Below, piece after piece: positions 1 through 7,416 of a DNA stretch of 21,721 bases. The number at the start of each line of letters is the position of its first letter. Within the stretch, counting starts at the first letter, position 1. The translations under genes were made by a program, and so were the position numbers. Under the pieces are notes generated by a model, which was not told where the DNA came from, searched no databases, and saw only the letters and a list, made by a program, of their open reading frames with translations. Source of the stretch: Lachnospiraceae bacterium (GTDB lineage Bacteria > Bacillota_A > Clostridia > Lachnospirales > Lachnospiraceae). The stretch spans positions 1-21,721 of the forward strand of contig JAFXWR010000263.1 in the NCBI GenBank assembly GCA_017542725.1. Direction: 5' to 3'.

Positions 1-1
1 T

Positions 2-1036
2 AATACAATAGATGCTTTTGGTGATGCATATGAGTTTTTGATGAGTATGTATGCAAGTAATGCTGGTAAGTCTGGCGGAGAATTTTTTACACCTCAAGAA
101 GTATCAGAACTTCTTACAAGAATAGCAATAGTTGGTAAGAAAGAGATAAACAAAATCTATGATCCAGCCTGCGGAAGTGGATCCTTACTTTTGAAAGCAG
201 CAAAAATTTTAGGAAAAGATAAAATTCGAAATGGCTTCTTTGGTCAAGAAATCAATTTAACTACATATAATTTATGTAGAATTAATATGTTTTTACATGA
301 TATTGATCCAAGAAAATTCGACATTCATAATGGAGATACACTCATAGAACCATCAGAAGAACATAGAAATGCAGAGCCTTTTGAAGCAATTGTTTCTAAT
401 CCTCCATATAGTATAAAATGGGTTGGCGATGACAATCCAGTATTGATTAACGATGAAAGATTTAGTCCAGCGGGCGTACTTGCACCAAAGAGCAAAGCTG
501 ATATGGCATTTATAATGCATAGTCTTTATTGGCTTGCTTCAAATGGAACAGCGGCGATTGTTTGTTTCCCAGGAATAATGTATAGAAGTGGAGCTGAAAA
601 GAAAATAAGACAATATTTAATTGATAATAATTTTATTGATTGTATTATTCAACTACCAGATAATTTATTTTTTGGAACTTCTATAGCAACATGCATAATG
701 GTGTTAAGTAAATCTAAAAAGGAAAATAAAACTTTGTTTATTGATGCTAGCAAAGAGTGTGTAAAAGTTACAAACAATAATAAACTCACAGATGAAAACA
801 TTAAGAACATTTTAGATGCATATACTGATAAGAAAGATATAGATTATTATTCACGACTGGCGTCAAATAAAGAAATTGCAGAGAATGACTATAATCTATC
901 AGTAAGCACATATGTTGAAAAAGAAGATACAAGAGAAGTGATAGACATAGATAAGTTAAATAAAGAAATAGAAGAAATAGTGGAAAGAGAAGATAAACTT
1001 AGACAAGAAATAAATAAAATCATTAAGGAATTATAA
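2..1036 (+). CDS. hsdM: Type I restriction-modification DNA methyltransferase subunit M (5'-truncated by window edge)
   Basis: N6-adenine DNA methyltransferase subunit of a type I restriction-modification system; it transfers a methyl group from AdoMet to adenine once the specificity subunit HsdS has bound the target. The reading frame is open from base 2, so the N-terminal helical domain lies outside the window. The typical segment [10 protein letters not shown] is near bases 74-103, the AdoMet-binding motif DPACGSGS near base 161, and the catalytic motif NPPY at 398-409. The last ~35 residues are charged and helical, as in the HsdM tail that contacts HsdS. No hsdS or hsdR follows: the next gene is a tiny unrelated ORF and then a terminator, so partners must be upstream or elsewhere. 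Family is clear from motifs; activity cannot be judged from a partial gene. Confidence 0.92.
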   Translation, partial: NTIDAFGDAYEFLMSMYASNAGKSGGEFFTPQEVSELLTRIAIVGKKEINKIYDPACGSGSLLLKAAKILGKDKIRNGFFGQEINLTTYNLCRINMFLHDIDPRKFDIHNGDTLIEPSEEHRNAEPFEAIVSNPPYSIKWVGDDNPVLINDERFSPAGVLAPKSKADMAFIMHSLYWLASNGTAAIVCFPGIMYRSGAEKKIRQYLIDNNFIDCIIQLPDNLFFGTSIATCIMVLSKSKKENKTLFIDASKECVKVTNNNKLTDENIKNILDAYTDKKDIDYYSRLASNKEIAENDYNLSVSTYVEKEDTREVIDIDKLNKEIEEIVEREDKLRQEINKIIKEL

Positions 1037-1174
1037 AGCATATACCATAGAATTCTATTTATTATTTTTTATTGAATTATGAGCATAAATATGTAATAAT
1101 ATCCTTATAATTTTAAGTCCCTATGAAGTAGCAATAATTTCAAAACAATTACCAGGATGAAGGAGGAAAAAATT

Positions 1175-1342
1175 ATGCCAGCAGAAGTTGAAAGAGCCAT
1201 AGAAGGGCTAAGAGAAGAAGGAGAAATAAAAGCATATGCGAATTTGTTGCGAAAAGGGTTAATAAGTGAAGAAATTGTTCTTAACAATCTAAATATCAGT
1301 AAAGAGGAACTAAATAAAAAAATAAAGGAGTTAGGTATCTAA
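1175..1342 (+). CDS. Small 55-aa protein resembling the C-terminal tail of Rpn/PD-(D/E)XK transposase-type nucleases
   Basis: A 55-residue, highly charged, probably all-helical protein. The start at 1175 is set by an AGGAGG site at 1161-1166, eight bases upstream; an earlier in-frame ATG at 1157 would put this site inside the gene. The pattern (charged helix with EGLREEGE, then a KGLISEE stretch, then a short NISKEEL helix) is like the C-terminal end of Rpn-family recombination-promoting nucleases, which often end in Glu/Gly-rich helices followed by a helix-turn-helix-like segment. No nuclease domain is present upstream: the frame is closed by a stop at 1124-1126. It may be a remnant that kept its own ribosome binding site, or a free small protein. 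Function unknown. Confidence 0.5.
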   Translation: MPAEVERAIEGLREEGEIKAYANLLRKGLISEEIVLNNLNISKEELNKKIKELGI

Positions 1343-1373
1343 TATAAATAACCTAACGTCGTAACGGATAAAT

Positions 1374-1403
1374 AAAAAAGGAGTGAGAAATCACTCCTTT
1401 TTA
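1374..1403. terminator. Bidirectional rho-independent terminator
   Basis: Perfect 12-bp stem (left arm 1375-1386, right arm 1391-1402) with a GAAA tetraloop. The arms run from A-rich to T-rich, so each strand shows a GC-containing stem followed by T residues. It lies between the end of the hsdM-side genes (plus strand) and the end of ppdK (minus strand), so one hairpin can stop both convergent transcripts. Confidence 0.93.
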
Positions 1404-1410
1404 TATTTGT

Positions 1411-1442
1411 TTGGGCTCTGCAAGCATTCGCCCCTACATTAT
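1411..1442. repeat. Dispersed hairpin repeat, copy 1 (overlaps ppdK stop codon)
   Basis: A 32-bp GC-rich element in AT-rich surroundings, nearly identical to 5773-5802. Shared parts read TTGGGCTC, GCAAGC and TTCGCCCCTACATTAT. This copy has one extra T and one extra A placed on either side of GCAAGC, where they can pair with each other, so the fold is kept. Outer arms GGGC and GCCC also pair. The last bases include the ppdK stop codon. The reverse-strand form (TGTAGGGGCGAA...) looks like the short REP-like repeats common between genes in many bacteria; that likeness is from memory. Confidence 0.75.
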
Positions 1443-4246
1443 CTCTTAGCTTTTTTAACAGCCTTTTTAATTGCTTTCTTTGCTTTAGCAGCGCTTGCTT
1501 TAGCCTTCTTAACTACTTTTTTAGCACCTGCCTTAGCTTTCTTAGCAGCCTTCTTAACTACCTTCTTAGCTTTTTTCTCAGCTTTTGCTACAGCCTTCTT
1601 AACTTGTCCTTTTAAAGTACCTTCCTCTGCGATAGCAGCTTGAGCAGCAGCAAGACGTGCGATAGGAACTCTGAATGGTGAGCAAGATACATAGTCAAGA
1701 CCAATCTTATGGCAGAACTCTACAGATGATGGGTCACCGCCGTGCTCTCCGCAGATACCAAGGTGTAAATCTTTATTTACTGATTTGCCTTTTTCTGCAG
1801 CCATCTTCATAAGAGATCCAACGCCAACTTGGTCAAGTTTTGCAAATGGATCATTTTCAAAAATCTTCTTATCGTAATATGCGTCAAGGAACTTGCCAGC
1901 ATCATCACGAGAGAATCCAAATGTCATTTGAGTTAAATCATTTGTTCCGAAACTGAAGAATGCGGCTTCTTTTGCAATCTCATCAGCTGTAAGAGCAGCA
2001 CGTGGAATCTCTATCATAGTTCCAACTTTATATTTGAGATTTGATTTAGCTTTCTTGATTAATTCGTCAGCAGTCTCTACAACTATATTCTTAACATATT
2101 TAAGCTCTTTGATATCTCCAACAAGTGGAATCATTATTTCAGGAACTAATTTCCAATTTGGATGTTTCTTAGCTATATTTATAGCTGCCTTTATAACTGC
2201 ACGAGTTTGCATAGCAGCGATTTCTGGATAAGTAACTGCAAGACGACAACCTCTGTGACCCATCATTGGGTTAAATTCTTTAAGACCATCAATGATTGCA
2301 TTGATTTGATCAACTGTCTTTCCAGTGCTCTTTGCAAGTTTCTCTATGTCAGCTTTCTCTTTTGGTACGAACTCATGGAGAGGTGGGTCAAGGAATCTTA
2401 TATTAACTGGATAACCTTCAAGTGCTTCGTAGAGTTCTTCAAAGTCTCCTTGTTGCATAGGCTCTATCTTAGCAAGTGCTTTTTCTCTACCTTCAACAGT
2501 GTCTGCACAAATCATTTCTCTAAATGCATCAATTCTATTTCCTTCAAAGAACATATGCTCAGTTCTGCAAAGTCCTATACCTTCAGCACCAAGTTCTCTT
2601 GCCTTCTTAGCGTCTCTTGGGGTATCAGCATTTGTTCTTACAGTGAGTCTACGATACTTATCAGCCCACTTCATTATCTTTCCGAATTCACCTGCGATAG
2701 AAGCATCTTGAGTAGGAAGTTTTCCATCATAAATGCATCCGTTAGAACCATCTATTGAAAGAAGGTCACCTTCGTGGAAAGTTTTTCCGCCAAGTTTGAA
2801 TTCTTTCTTTGCCTCATTCATAACTATATCAGAACATCCTGATACACAACATTTACCCATACCACGGGCAACAACTGCAGCGTGAGATGTCATACCACCA
2901 CGAACAGTGAGGATACCTTGAGCGGCCTTCATACCTTCTATGTCTTCAGGGCTTGTCTCAAGACGAACAAGTACAACTTTCTTTCCTTGACCTGCCCATT
3001 TCTTTGCATCTTCAGCAGTGAATACTATTTGACCAGCAGCAGCACCAGGGCTTGCAGCGAGTGCTTTTCCGATTGGTGGATTTTTCTTAACTGCAGCAGC
3101 ATCAAATGTTGGGTGAAGAAGAGTGTCAAGATTTCTTGGGTCAATCATAGCTACAGCTTCTTTTTCAGTTCTCATTCCCTCTGATACTAAGTCACATGCA
3201 ATCTTAAGTGCAGCTCTTGCAGTTCTCTTACCATTACGAGTTTGGAGCATATACAATTTCTTATCCTCAATTGTAAACTCCATATCTTGCATATCTCTAT
3301 AATTCTTTTCAAGTATGCTACATATCTTTGTAAACTGTTTATAAACTTCTGGCATTATTTTTTCAAGCTGTGCGATAGGTTGTGGAGTTCTAATTCCTGC
3401 TACGACGTCTTCGCCCTGAGCATTTAATAAGAACTCACCCATAAGTTTCTTTTCACCAGTTGCAGGGTTTCTTGTAAATGCAACACCTGTTCCTGATGTA
3501 TTCCCCATATTACCAAATGCCATCATTTGTACATTTACAGCAGTTCCCCAGCTATAAGGAATGTCGTTGTCTCTACGATAGACATTTGCTCTTGGGTTAT
3601 CCCATGAACGGAATACGGCTTTGATTGCTTCCATCAATTGAACATTTGGATCATCTGGAAAATCTTTTCCGATTGCCTTTTTATACTCTGCTTTAAATTC
3701 TTTTGCAAGTTCTTTTAAATCGTCAGCAGTTAAATCGACATCTTGCTTAACACCTTTTTTATTTTTCATCTTGTCAATTAATTCTTCAAAATGTTTCTTT
3801 CCAACTTCCATAACAACATCAGAGAACATTTGAATAAATCTTCTGTAGCAGTCCCATGCCCATCTTGGATTGCCAGATTTTTTTGCGAGTGTCTCGGTAA
3901 CAGTTTCGTTTAATCCAAGATTTAAAATAGTATCCATCATACCTGGCATAGATGCTCTTGCACCAGATCTAACTGAAACTAAAAGTGGATTAGTCTTGTC
4001 TCCGAATTTTTTTCCTGCTAGTTTTTCTAGGTCTTTAACATTTTGCAGTATTTGACCCATGATTTCTTTGTTGATTGTTTTCTTGTCCTCATAGTATTGA
4101 GTACAAGCCTCAGTAGTGATGGTGAAACCATATGGTACTGGAAGTCCAAGCCTTGACATCTCAGCGAGGTTTGCACCCTTGCCGCCTAAGAGATTTCTCA
4201 TAGACGCATTTCCTTCTTTAAATTTGTAAACCCATTTTCTTGCCAT
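1439..4246 (-). CDS. ppdK: Pyruvate, phosphate dikinase with lysine/alanine-rich C-terminal tail
   Basis: Cytoplasmic enzyme that interconverts pyruvate + ATP + Pi and PEP + AMP + PPi; in fermenting clostridia it often serves PPi-dependent glycolysis. The N-terminal third is the ATP-grasp nucleotide-binding domain. The swivelling phosphohistidine domain follows, with GGMTSHAAVVARG and catalytic His455. The C-terminal barrel binds PEP/pyruvate, with SFGTNDLTQ and GICGEHGG, catalytic Cys832. These positions match the clostridial enzyme (His455/Cys831 in C. symbiosum). The normal core ends near residue 880. Residues 882-935 form an extra tail with 25 Lys, 1 Arg and 17 Ala of 54 residues and one acidic residue, like histone H1 tails. 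The start is fixed by AGGAGG at 4251-4256. It has its own extended -10 promoter and shares orientation with the upstream symporter. Function of the core is secure; the tail is unexplained. Confidence 0.97.
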   Translation of the reverse strand: MARKWVYKFKEGNASMRNLLGGKGANLAEMSRLGLPVPYGFTITTEACTQYYEDKKTINKEIMGQILQNVKDLEKLAGKKFGDKTNPLLVSVRSGARASMPGMMDTILNLGLNETVTETLAKKSGNPRWAWDCYRRFIQMFSDVVMEVGKKHFEELIDKMKNKKGVKQDVDLTADDLKELAKEFKAEYKKAIGKDFPDDPNVQLMEAIKAVFRSWDNPRANVYRRDNDIPYSWGTAVNVQMMAFGNMGNTSGTGVAFTRNPATGEKKLMGEFLLNAQGEDVVAGIRTPQPIAQLEKIMPEVYKQFTKICSILEKNYRDMQDMEFTIEDKKLYMLQTRNGKRTARAALKIACDLVSEGMRTEKEAVAMIDPRNLDTLLHPTFDAAAVKKNPPIGKALAASPGAAAGQIVFTAEDAKKWAGQGKKVVLVRLETSPEDIEGMKAAQGILTVRGGMTSHAAVVARGMGKCCVSGCSDIVMNEAKKEFKLGGKTFHEGDLLSIDGSNGCIYDGKLPTQDASIAGEFGKIMKWADKYRRLTVRTNADTPRDAKKARELGAEGIGLCRTEHMFFEGNRIDAFREMICADTVEGREKALAKIEPMQQGDFEELYEALEGYPVNIRFLDPPLHEFVPKEKADIEKLAKSTGKTVDQINAIIDGLKEFNPMMGHRGCRLAVTYPEIAAMQTRAVIKAAINIAKKHPNWKLVPEIMIPLVGDIKELKYVKNIVVETADELIKKAKSNLKYKVGTMIEIPRAALTADEIAKEAAFFSFGTNDLTQMTFGFSRDDAGKFLDAYYDKKIFENDPFAKLDQVGVGSLMKMAAEKGKSVNKDLHLGICGEHGGDPSSVEFCHKIGLDYVSCSPFRVPIARLAAAQAAIAEEGTLKGQVKKAVAKAEKKAKKVVKKAAKKAKAGAKKVVKKAKASAAKAKKAIKKAVKKAKR

Positions 4247-4305
4247 ATTCCCTCCTAATATTTGTTGTTTATTATTGACAATTTGTAAATGATTAACGCA
4301 TATGT

Positions 4306-4314
4306 ATTATATCA
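4306..4314 (-). promoter_or_regulatory. Extended -10 promoter of ppdK
   Basis: On the minus strand this reads TGATATAAT: a perfect TATAAT (4306-4311) with an upstream TG (4313-4314) in extended -10 position. No good -35 box is seen at the usual distance, which extended -10 promoters tolerate. The predicted 5' leader is about 50 bases and AT-rich without a visible structure. Confidence 0.65.
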
Positions 4315-4368
4315 TAGTTGATAAAAAAATGTTATAAAAATATTGAAATTACCCCATATTATAGCGAG

Positions 4369-5760
4369 TTACATACTGATTTTGCCAAATGCTTGTAGTA
4401 TTGATGCCACAAGTATAATGACAATTAATATTGGTGCTACATACTTTATTACTATAGTAAATAAGCTCTTAAGTTTGAACTTCACGCCGTTTGTCTCAAC
4501 CTCGTCTATGACAGCCTTAGGCTTTATAACATAGCCTACAAATATACAAGTAAAGAATGCAACTATAGGCATAAGTACTGAGTTTGACAAGAAGTCAAAT
4601 AAATCTAAGAATTGCATTCCTAGGAAAGTAATCATAGCGAGTGGACCATAGCCGAGTGATGCTAAAAGACCAATTATGATGCATATGAAAAAAGTGAACA
4701 CTATAGAAGGTGTTCTTTTTTGTTTGAATTTATCTTGAATTATAGATACACAAGTTTCGTAAAGCGAAATAGATGATGTGAGTGCTGCGAAAAATACAAG
4801 GAAGAAAAATATGATTGCTACAAGTCTTCCTGCTTTCATTGTGGCAAAAAGTTGAGGAAGAATTATAAACATAAGACTTGGACCAGCTTTTAGATTTTCT
4901 GGTGAGCCACAGGCAAATACTGCAGGGATAATTGCAAGCCCTGCTAAAAATGCAATTACAGTATCAAATATTTCTATCTGCAATACAGAAGTTTCTATAT
5001 TAATATCCTTTTTCATGTATGAACCATATGTAATCATTATTCCCATAGCAAGTGACAAAGAATAGAAGAGTTGAGTCATTGCTGATAGAACTGTTTTAAC
5101 TGAAAGGTCTTTCATATTTGGTTTTAAATAATATTTAATTCCATCAACTGCACCAGGAAGAGTACAACTATAGATAGCAACTACTGCGATAAGAACTACA
5201 AGTATAGGCATGAGAATTTTACTTGAGTTCTCTATTCCTTTTTCTACTCCGATTGCGATGACAAGTATAGTAACACCTAAAAATAATAAAAACCAAACTA
5301 TAGGTTCAGTTGGTGATGTGATTAATTGCTCAAATAAAGTTAGCCCAGCAGTATTTGTTGCTGCAACTTGATTAGCTGGCAAAGTGATATAGGACCATAA
5401 AAATTTTAAAACCCAACCACCTATTACACAGTAGTAAGGTGTGATTATGATTGGAACAAGTGATGCGAGAACTCCTACGAACGAGTACTCAGCTTTTAAT
5501 TTATCAAATGCTCCGATAGCACTTAGTCTTGTCTTTCTTCCAATTGCAATTTCTGCAACCATAAGTGAAAATCCAAAAGTTACAGCGAGAACTATATATA
5601 GAAGTAAAAACATTCCTCCGCCATATTTGGCAGCGCAATATGGAAATCTCCAAAGATTTCCAAGTCCTACAGCTGAACCTGCGGCTGCAAGTACAAATCC
5701 AATTTTGCTAGTGAAACTACTTCTATTATTTGAGTGAGCTAAATTATTTTTTTCTGACAT
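4369..5760 (-). CDS. Sodium-dependent transporter, neurotransmitter:sodium symporter (NSS/SNF, LeuT-like) family
   Basis: Cytoplasmic-membrane symporter of 463 residues that probably imports an amino acid with Na+. The signature of unwound helix 1, GSAVGLGNLWRFPY (residues 28-41), is intact, followed by a Gly-rich stretch (KYGGGMF) and about 11 to 12 hydrophobic helices in all, the usual size for bacterial members. The start is supported by AGGAGG at 5766-5771, five bases upstream. The substrate cannot be read from sequence; tryptophan, tyrosine, leucine or alanine-type substrates are known in the family. It lies upstream of ppdK on the same strand, but ppdK has its own promoter and no strong terminator lies between them, so read-through is possible. 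A copy of the dispersed hairpin repeat lies directly upstream of the ribosome binding site, within the likely 5' leader. Confidence 0.93.
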   Translation of the reverse strand: MSEKNNLAHSNNRSSFTSKIGFVLAAAGSAVGLGNLWRFPYCAAKYGGGMFLLLYIVLAVTFGFSLMVAEIAIGRKTRLSAIGAFDKLKAEYSFVGVLASLVPIIITPYYCVIGGWVLKFLWSYITLPANQVAATNTAGLTLFEQLITSPTEPIVWFLLFLGVTILVIAIGVEKGIENSSKILMPILVVLIAVVAIYSCTLPGAVDGIKYYLKPNMKDLSVKTVLSAMTQLFYSLSLAMGIMITYGSYMKKDINIETSVLQIEIFDTVIAFLAGLAIIPAVFACGSPENLKAGPSLMFIILPQLFATMKAGRLVAIIFFFLVFFAALTSSISLYETCVSIIQDKFKQKRTPSIVFTFFICIIIGLLASLGYGPLAMITFLGMQFLDLFDFLSNSVLMPIVAFFTCIFVGYVIKPKAVIDEVETNGVKFKLKSLFTIVIKYVAPILIVIILVASILQAFGKISM

Positions 5761-5772
5761 AGATACCTCCTA

Positions 5773-5802
5773 TTGGGCTCGCAAGCTTCGCCCCTACATT
5801 AT
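5773..5802. repeat. Dispersed hairpin repeat, copy 2 (leader of the symporter gene)
   Basis: A 30-bp copy of the element at 1411-1442, lacking the paired T and A insertions. It ends two bases from the AGGAGG of the symporter gene, so in the mRNA it would form a hairpin just upstream of the ribosome binding site. No target duplication or transposase is linked to it. Confidence 0.75.
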
Positions 5803-5960
5803 GATACTAAAAAAATAGTAATATATCAATTAAAAATAGCAAATTATAATTATATTCTGATGGGTAAAAGTAAATTGTTATTAAAAAAAATATGTTGATT
5901 ATATAAGGAAAATCGGCATAAAAGTTGTCTATATTGCGTTCATAACATTATATAGTATCT
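5803..5960. other. AT-rich divergent intergenic region between symporter and tad operon
   Basis: No gene is visible. The region must carry the symporter promoter (minus strand) and the tad promoter (plus strand). On the minus strand a TATAAT lies near 5850-5860 without a convincing -35. On the plus strand the best candidate is TTGTCT (5925-5930), an 18-base spacer and TATATA (5949-5954). Both are weak calls in very AT-rich DNA. Confidence 0.4.
5925..5954 (+). promoter_or_regulatory. Candidate promoter of the tad operon
   Basis: TTGTCT at 5925-5930 and TATATA at 5949-5954 with 18 bases between. If used, transcription would start near 5961 and the repeated boxes downstream would lie in a leader of about 120 bases. 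The match is modest and the AT-rich background makes chance hits likely. Confidence 0.35.
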
Positions 5961-6060
5961 ATTATTATGTTCTAAATCTGATTATTATGTCACAAAATGT
6001 GATGTGTCTAAATGATGGGAGTCATAGTAATAGTTCTTTGATGACTATGTCTCAAAGACA
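5961..6060 (+). promoter_or_regulatory. Repeated TATGT boxes and two small palindromes upstream of the tad operon
   Basis: Three related 11-mers, TATGTTCTAAA (5966-5976), TATGTCACAAA (5986-5996) and TATGTCTCAAA (6046-6056), start at intervals of 20 and 60 bp. The first two lie within an exact 10-base direct repeat ATTATTATGT (5961-5970 and 5981-5990). The second and third each overlap a 13-bp palindrome with 5-base arms: TCACA/TGTGA at 5990-6002 and TGTCT/AGACA at 6048-6060. The regular spacing suggests binding sites for a regulator on one face of the helix, or repeated elements in the leader RNA. No protein is assigned. Confidence 0.4.
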
Positions 6061-6063
6061 ACT

Positions 6064-6081
6064 TTACACTAGGAGGTGTAG
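6064..6081 (+). promoter_or_regulatory. Hairpin with the tadV ribosome binding site in its loop
   Basis: TACAC (6065-6069) pairs with GTGTA (6076-6080), with a further T-G pair outside, leaving a six-base loop TAGGAG that contains most of the AGGAGG ribosome binding site (6071-6076). The ATG is at 6083. A GGA in the loop of a short ACA/UGU-closed hairpin over a ribosome binding site is the known form of a CsrA target, so translational repression is possible. This is inference from shape only. Confidence 0.45.
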
Positions 6082-6082
6082 T

Positions 6083-6490
6083 ATGACAGGTTTCCGCTGC
6101 AACTTGATCACACTTGCTATTCTCGGATTTTTTGACTTAAAGACAGGTATGATACCAAATGCAATATTATTGGGATGGATTGGTACACATATTGTAAATC
6201 TTAGCTTTAGTGCCACACATATCAGTCTATTTTCAATAGCAATGTCTTTATTGGTAGTTGGCATCTTTTATCCGTTACGGCGTATAGTAAGAAGTTCGGC
6301 TGGGGACTTTAAGTTATACGCAGCCATGATGCTAATCATAGACCCAATAGATTCACTATACATTTGTTTTATAACAATGTTGATAAGCTTAATTCCTTTG
6401 GCAAGTGGAATCAAAATGGTGCCCATAGCATTAACAACTTTTTTTGGATATATCACATTTTTATTACTAAGATTAGGAGAGATAATATGA
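6083..6490 (+). CDS. tadV: Prepilin peptidase, TadV/CpaA type (A24 aspartic peptidase)
   Basis: Membrane aspartyl protease that cleaves the leader of Flp-type prepilins. The 135-residue protein has both active-site motifs of family A24: Asp18 in FFDLKTGMIPN and Asp75 in AGDFKLYAA, set among about four hydrophobic helices. The N-terminal methyltransferase domain of PilD-type enzymes is absent, as in other Tad peptidases. The start at 6083 is chosen because of AGGAGG at 6071-6076; longer in-frame starts back to 5987 have no such site and would add a hydrophilic stretch. It is the first gene of the tad operon and its last four bases overlap the start of tadZ. A second A24-like protein is encoded at 13945. 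Confidence 0.88.
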   Translation: MTGFRCNLITLAILGFFDLKTGMIPNAILLGWIGTHIVNLSFSATHISLFSIAMSLLVVGIFYPLRRIVRSSAGDFKLYAAMMLIIDPIDSLYICFITMLISLIPLASGIKMVPIALTTFFGYITFLLLRLGEII

Positions 6491-7416
6491 AAGAAATACT
6501 AATGGTCATGGATGAAGATCCAGTATATAGTAAAAAATTTTGCAATCAGGCAAATAAGTTACTTGGAAAGAAATATAACTTTTTAACATTTTCAAACTTA
6601 AAGCTTATGAAGAAGTATGCCGATGAAAATCCAGTGGAGGGACTGGTTGTGTCAGAATCATTTGCAGATAACATTGATGACATCAAAGCCAAGTCCATAT
6701 ATTTTCTAAATGAAAAGGATAAGAAGACAAGGCAGGAAGGCAAGAGAAATTATATCTATAAACTTCAAAATGTAAAAAATGTTTTAGAAGTGATAGACAA
6801 GGATATTGATAAAAAGAATTCAAAAAGTAAAAGTAAGACTAATGAAGCCTGTAAATTATTTTTGTATTATTCTCCAACATATATAAAAAATAAATTAGAG
6901 ATAGTAAAAAGAATTTCAAAAGTCATATCAAAAAAGAAGAGAGTATTGATAATTGATTTGGATGAATTTGAAAATTACAAAGGAAGCGTGGGACTTTCAA
7001 ATATCATATATGACTATAAGGAAAATACATTGAATGAAGAAAAACTGAGGCGTGAAATAGTGACCGAAAAAGATCAGGAGATAATTAAGTCAGTAACTTA
7101 CCCAGAAGATTTTAATGTTGTGACTAATATAGATATTGCAAACATTGTAAATGAGATTACGAAATTAGGTTATGATTTTATATTTATAAATGCCGATGCT
7201 TCATATGTGAAATGTCAATATATATTAAATGATTCAGACTCAGTCGTAGTTATGAGAGATAAGGAATCGTCAAAGGTGGACAAGTTAAAAGCATATTTAA
7301 AAAATGAGAACCAATTAGATTTGAATAAAATTACAGTATTTGATGTAGCAAAACTTGACAAGGCATATTTGGCGGCATTCTGTAAGCAGTGTTTTTCGGA
7401 TAAAAATGATGATTAG
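6487..7416 (+). CDS. tadZ: TadZ/CpaE-like protein with degenerate (P-loop-less) ATPase domain
   Basis: Likely polar localisation or assembly factor of the Tad pilus. Of 309 residues, about 1-105 look like a receiver-like fold (MKEILMVMDEDPVYSKKF start), then a Lys/Ser-rich linker, then a MinD/ParA-like domain from about 122. In active members a deviant Walker A motif follows the first strand; here the same place reads SPTYIKNKLEIV (129-140) with no GKGGxGKT, while the following RVLIIDLDEFE strand (152-162) is retained. ATP binding by the usual loop is therefore unlikely. ATG at 6487 overlaps the tadV stop and has an AGGAG site inside the tadV end; the longer upstream frame is inside tadV. Assignment rests on fold pattern plus its place before tadA, so the symbol is tentative. 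Confidence 0.75.
   Translation: MKEILMVMDEDPVYSKKFCNQANKLLGKKYNFLTFSNLKLMKKYADENPVEGLVVSESFADNIDDIKAKSIYFLNEKDKKTRQEGKRNYIYKLQNVKNVLEVIDKDIDKKNSKSKSKTNEACKLFLYYSPTYIKNKLEIVKRISKVISKKKRVLIIDLDEFENYKGSVGLSNIIYDYKENTLNEEKLRREIVTEKDQEIIKSVTYPEDFNVVTNIDIANIVNEITKLGYDFIFINADASYVKCQYILNDSDSVVVMRDKESSKVDKLKAYLKNENQLDLNKITVFDVAKLDKAYLAAFCKQCFSDKNDD

Noticed and set aside
2162..2758. Long plus-strand reading frame of 198 codons opposite ppdK
   Set aside because: It lies wholly inside the secure ppdK gene on the other strand, has no ribosome binding site and a composition typical of an antisense shadow.
1411..5802. The two hairpin repeats as ends of one mobile element
   Set aside because: They are in the same orientation, flank ordinary metabolic and transport genes, and no transposase or target duplication is present.
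6035..6058. Hairpin TCTTTGA/TCAAAGA in the tad leader as an attenuator
   Set aside because: Ten-base loop and AT-rich stem without a T tract; it also overlaps the better palindrome at 6048-6060.
5987..6082. Extended N terminus of TadV from ATG 5987
   Set aside because: It would add 32 hydrophilic residues not expected in the family, and the AGGAGG at 6071-6076 clearly serves ATG 6083.
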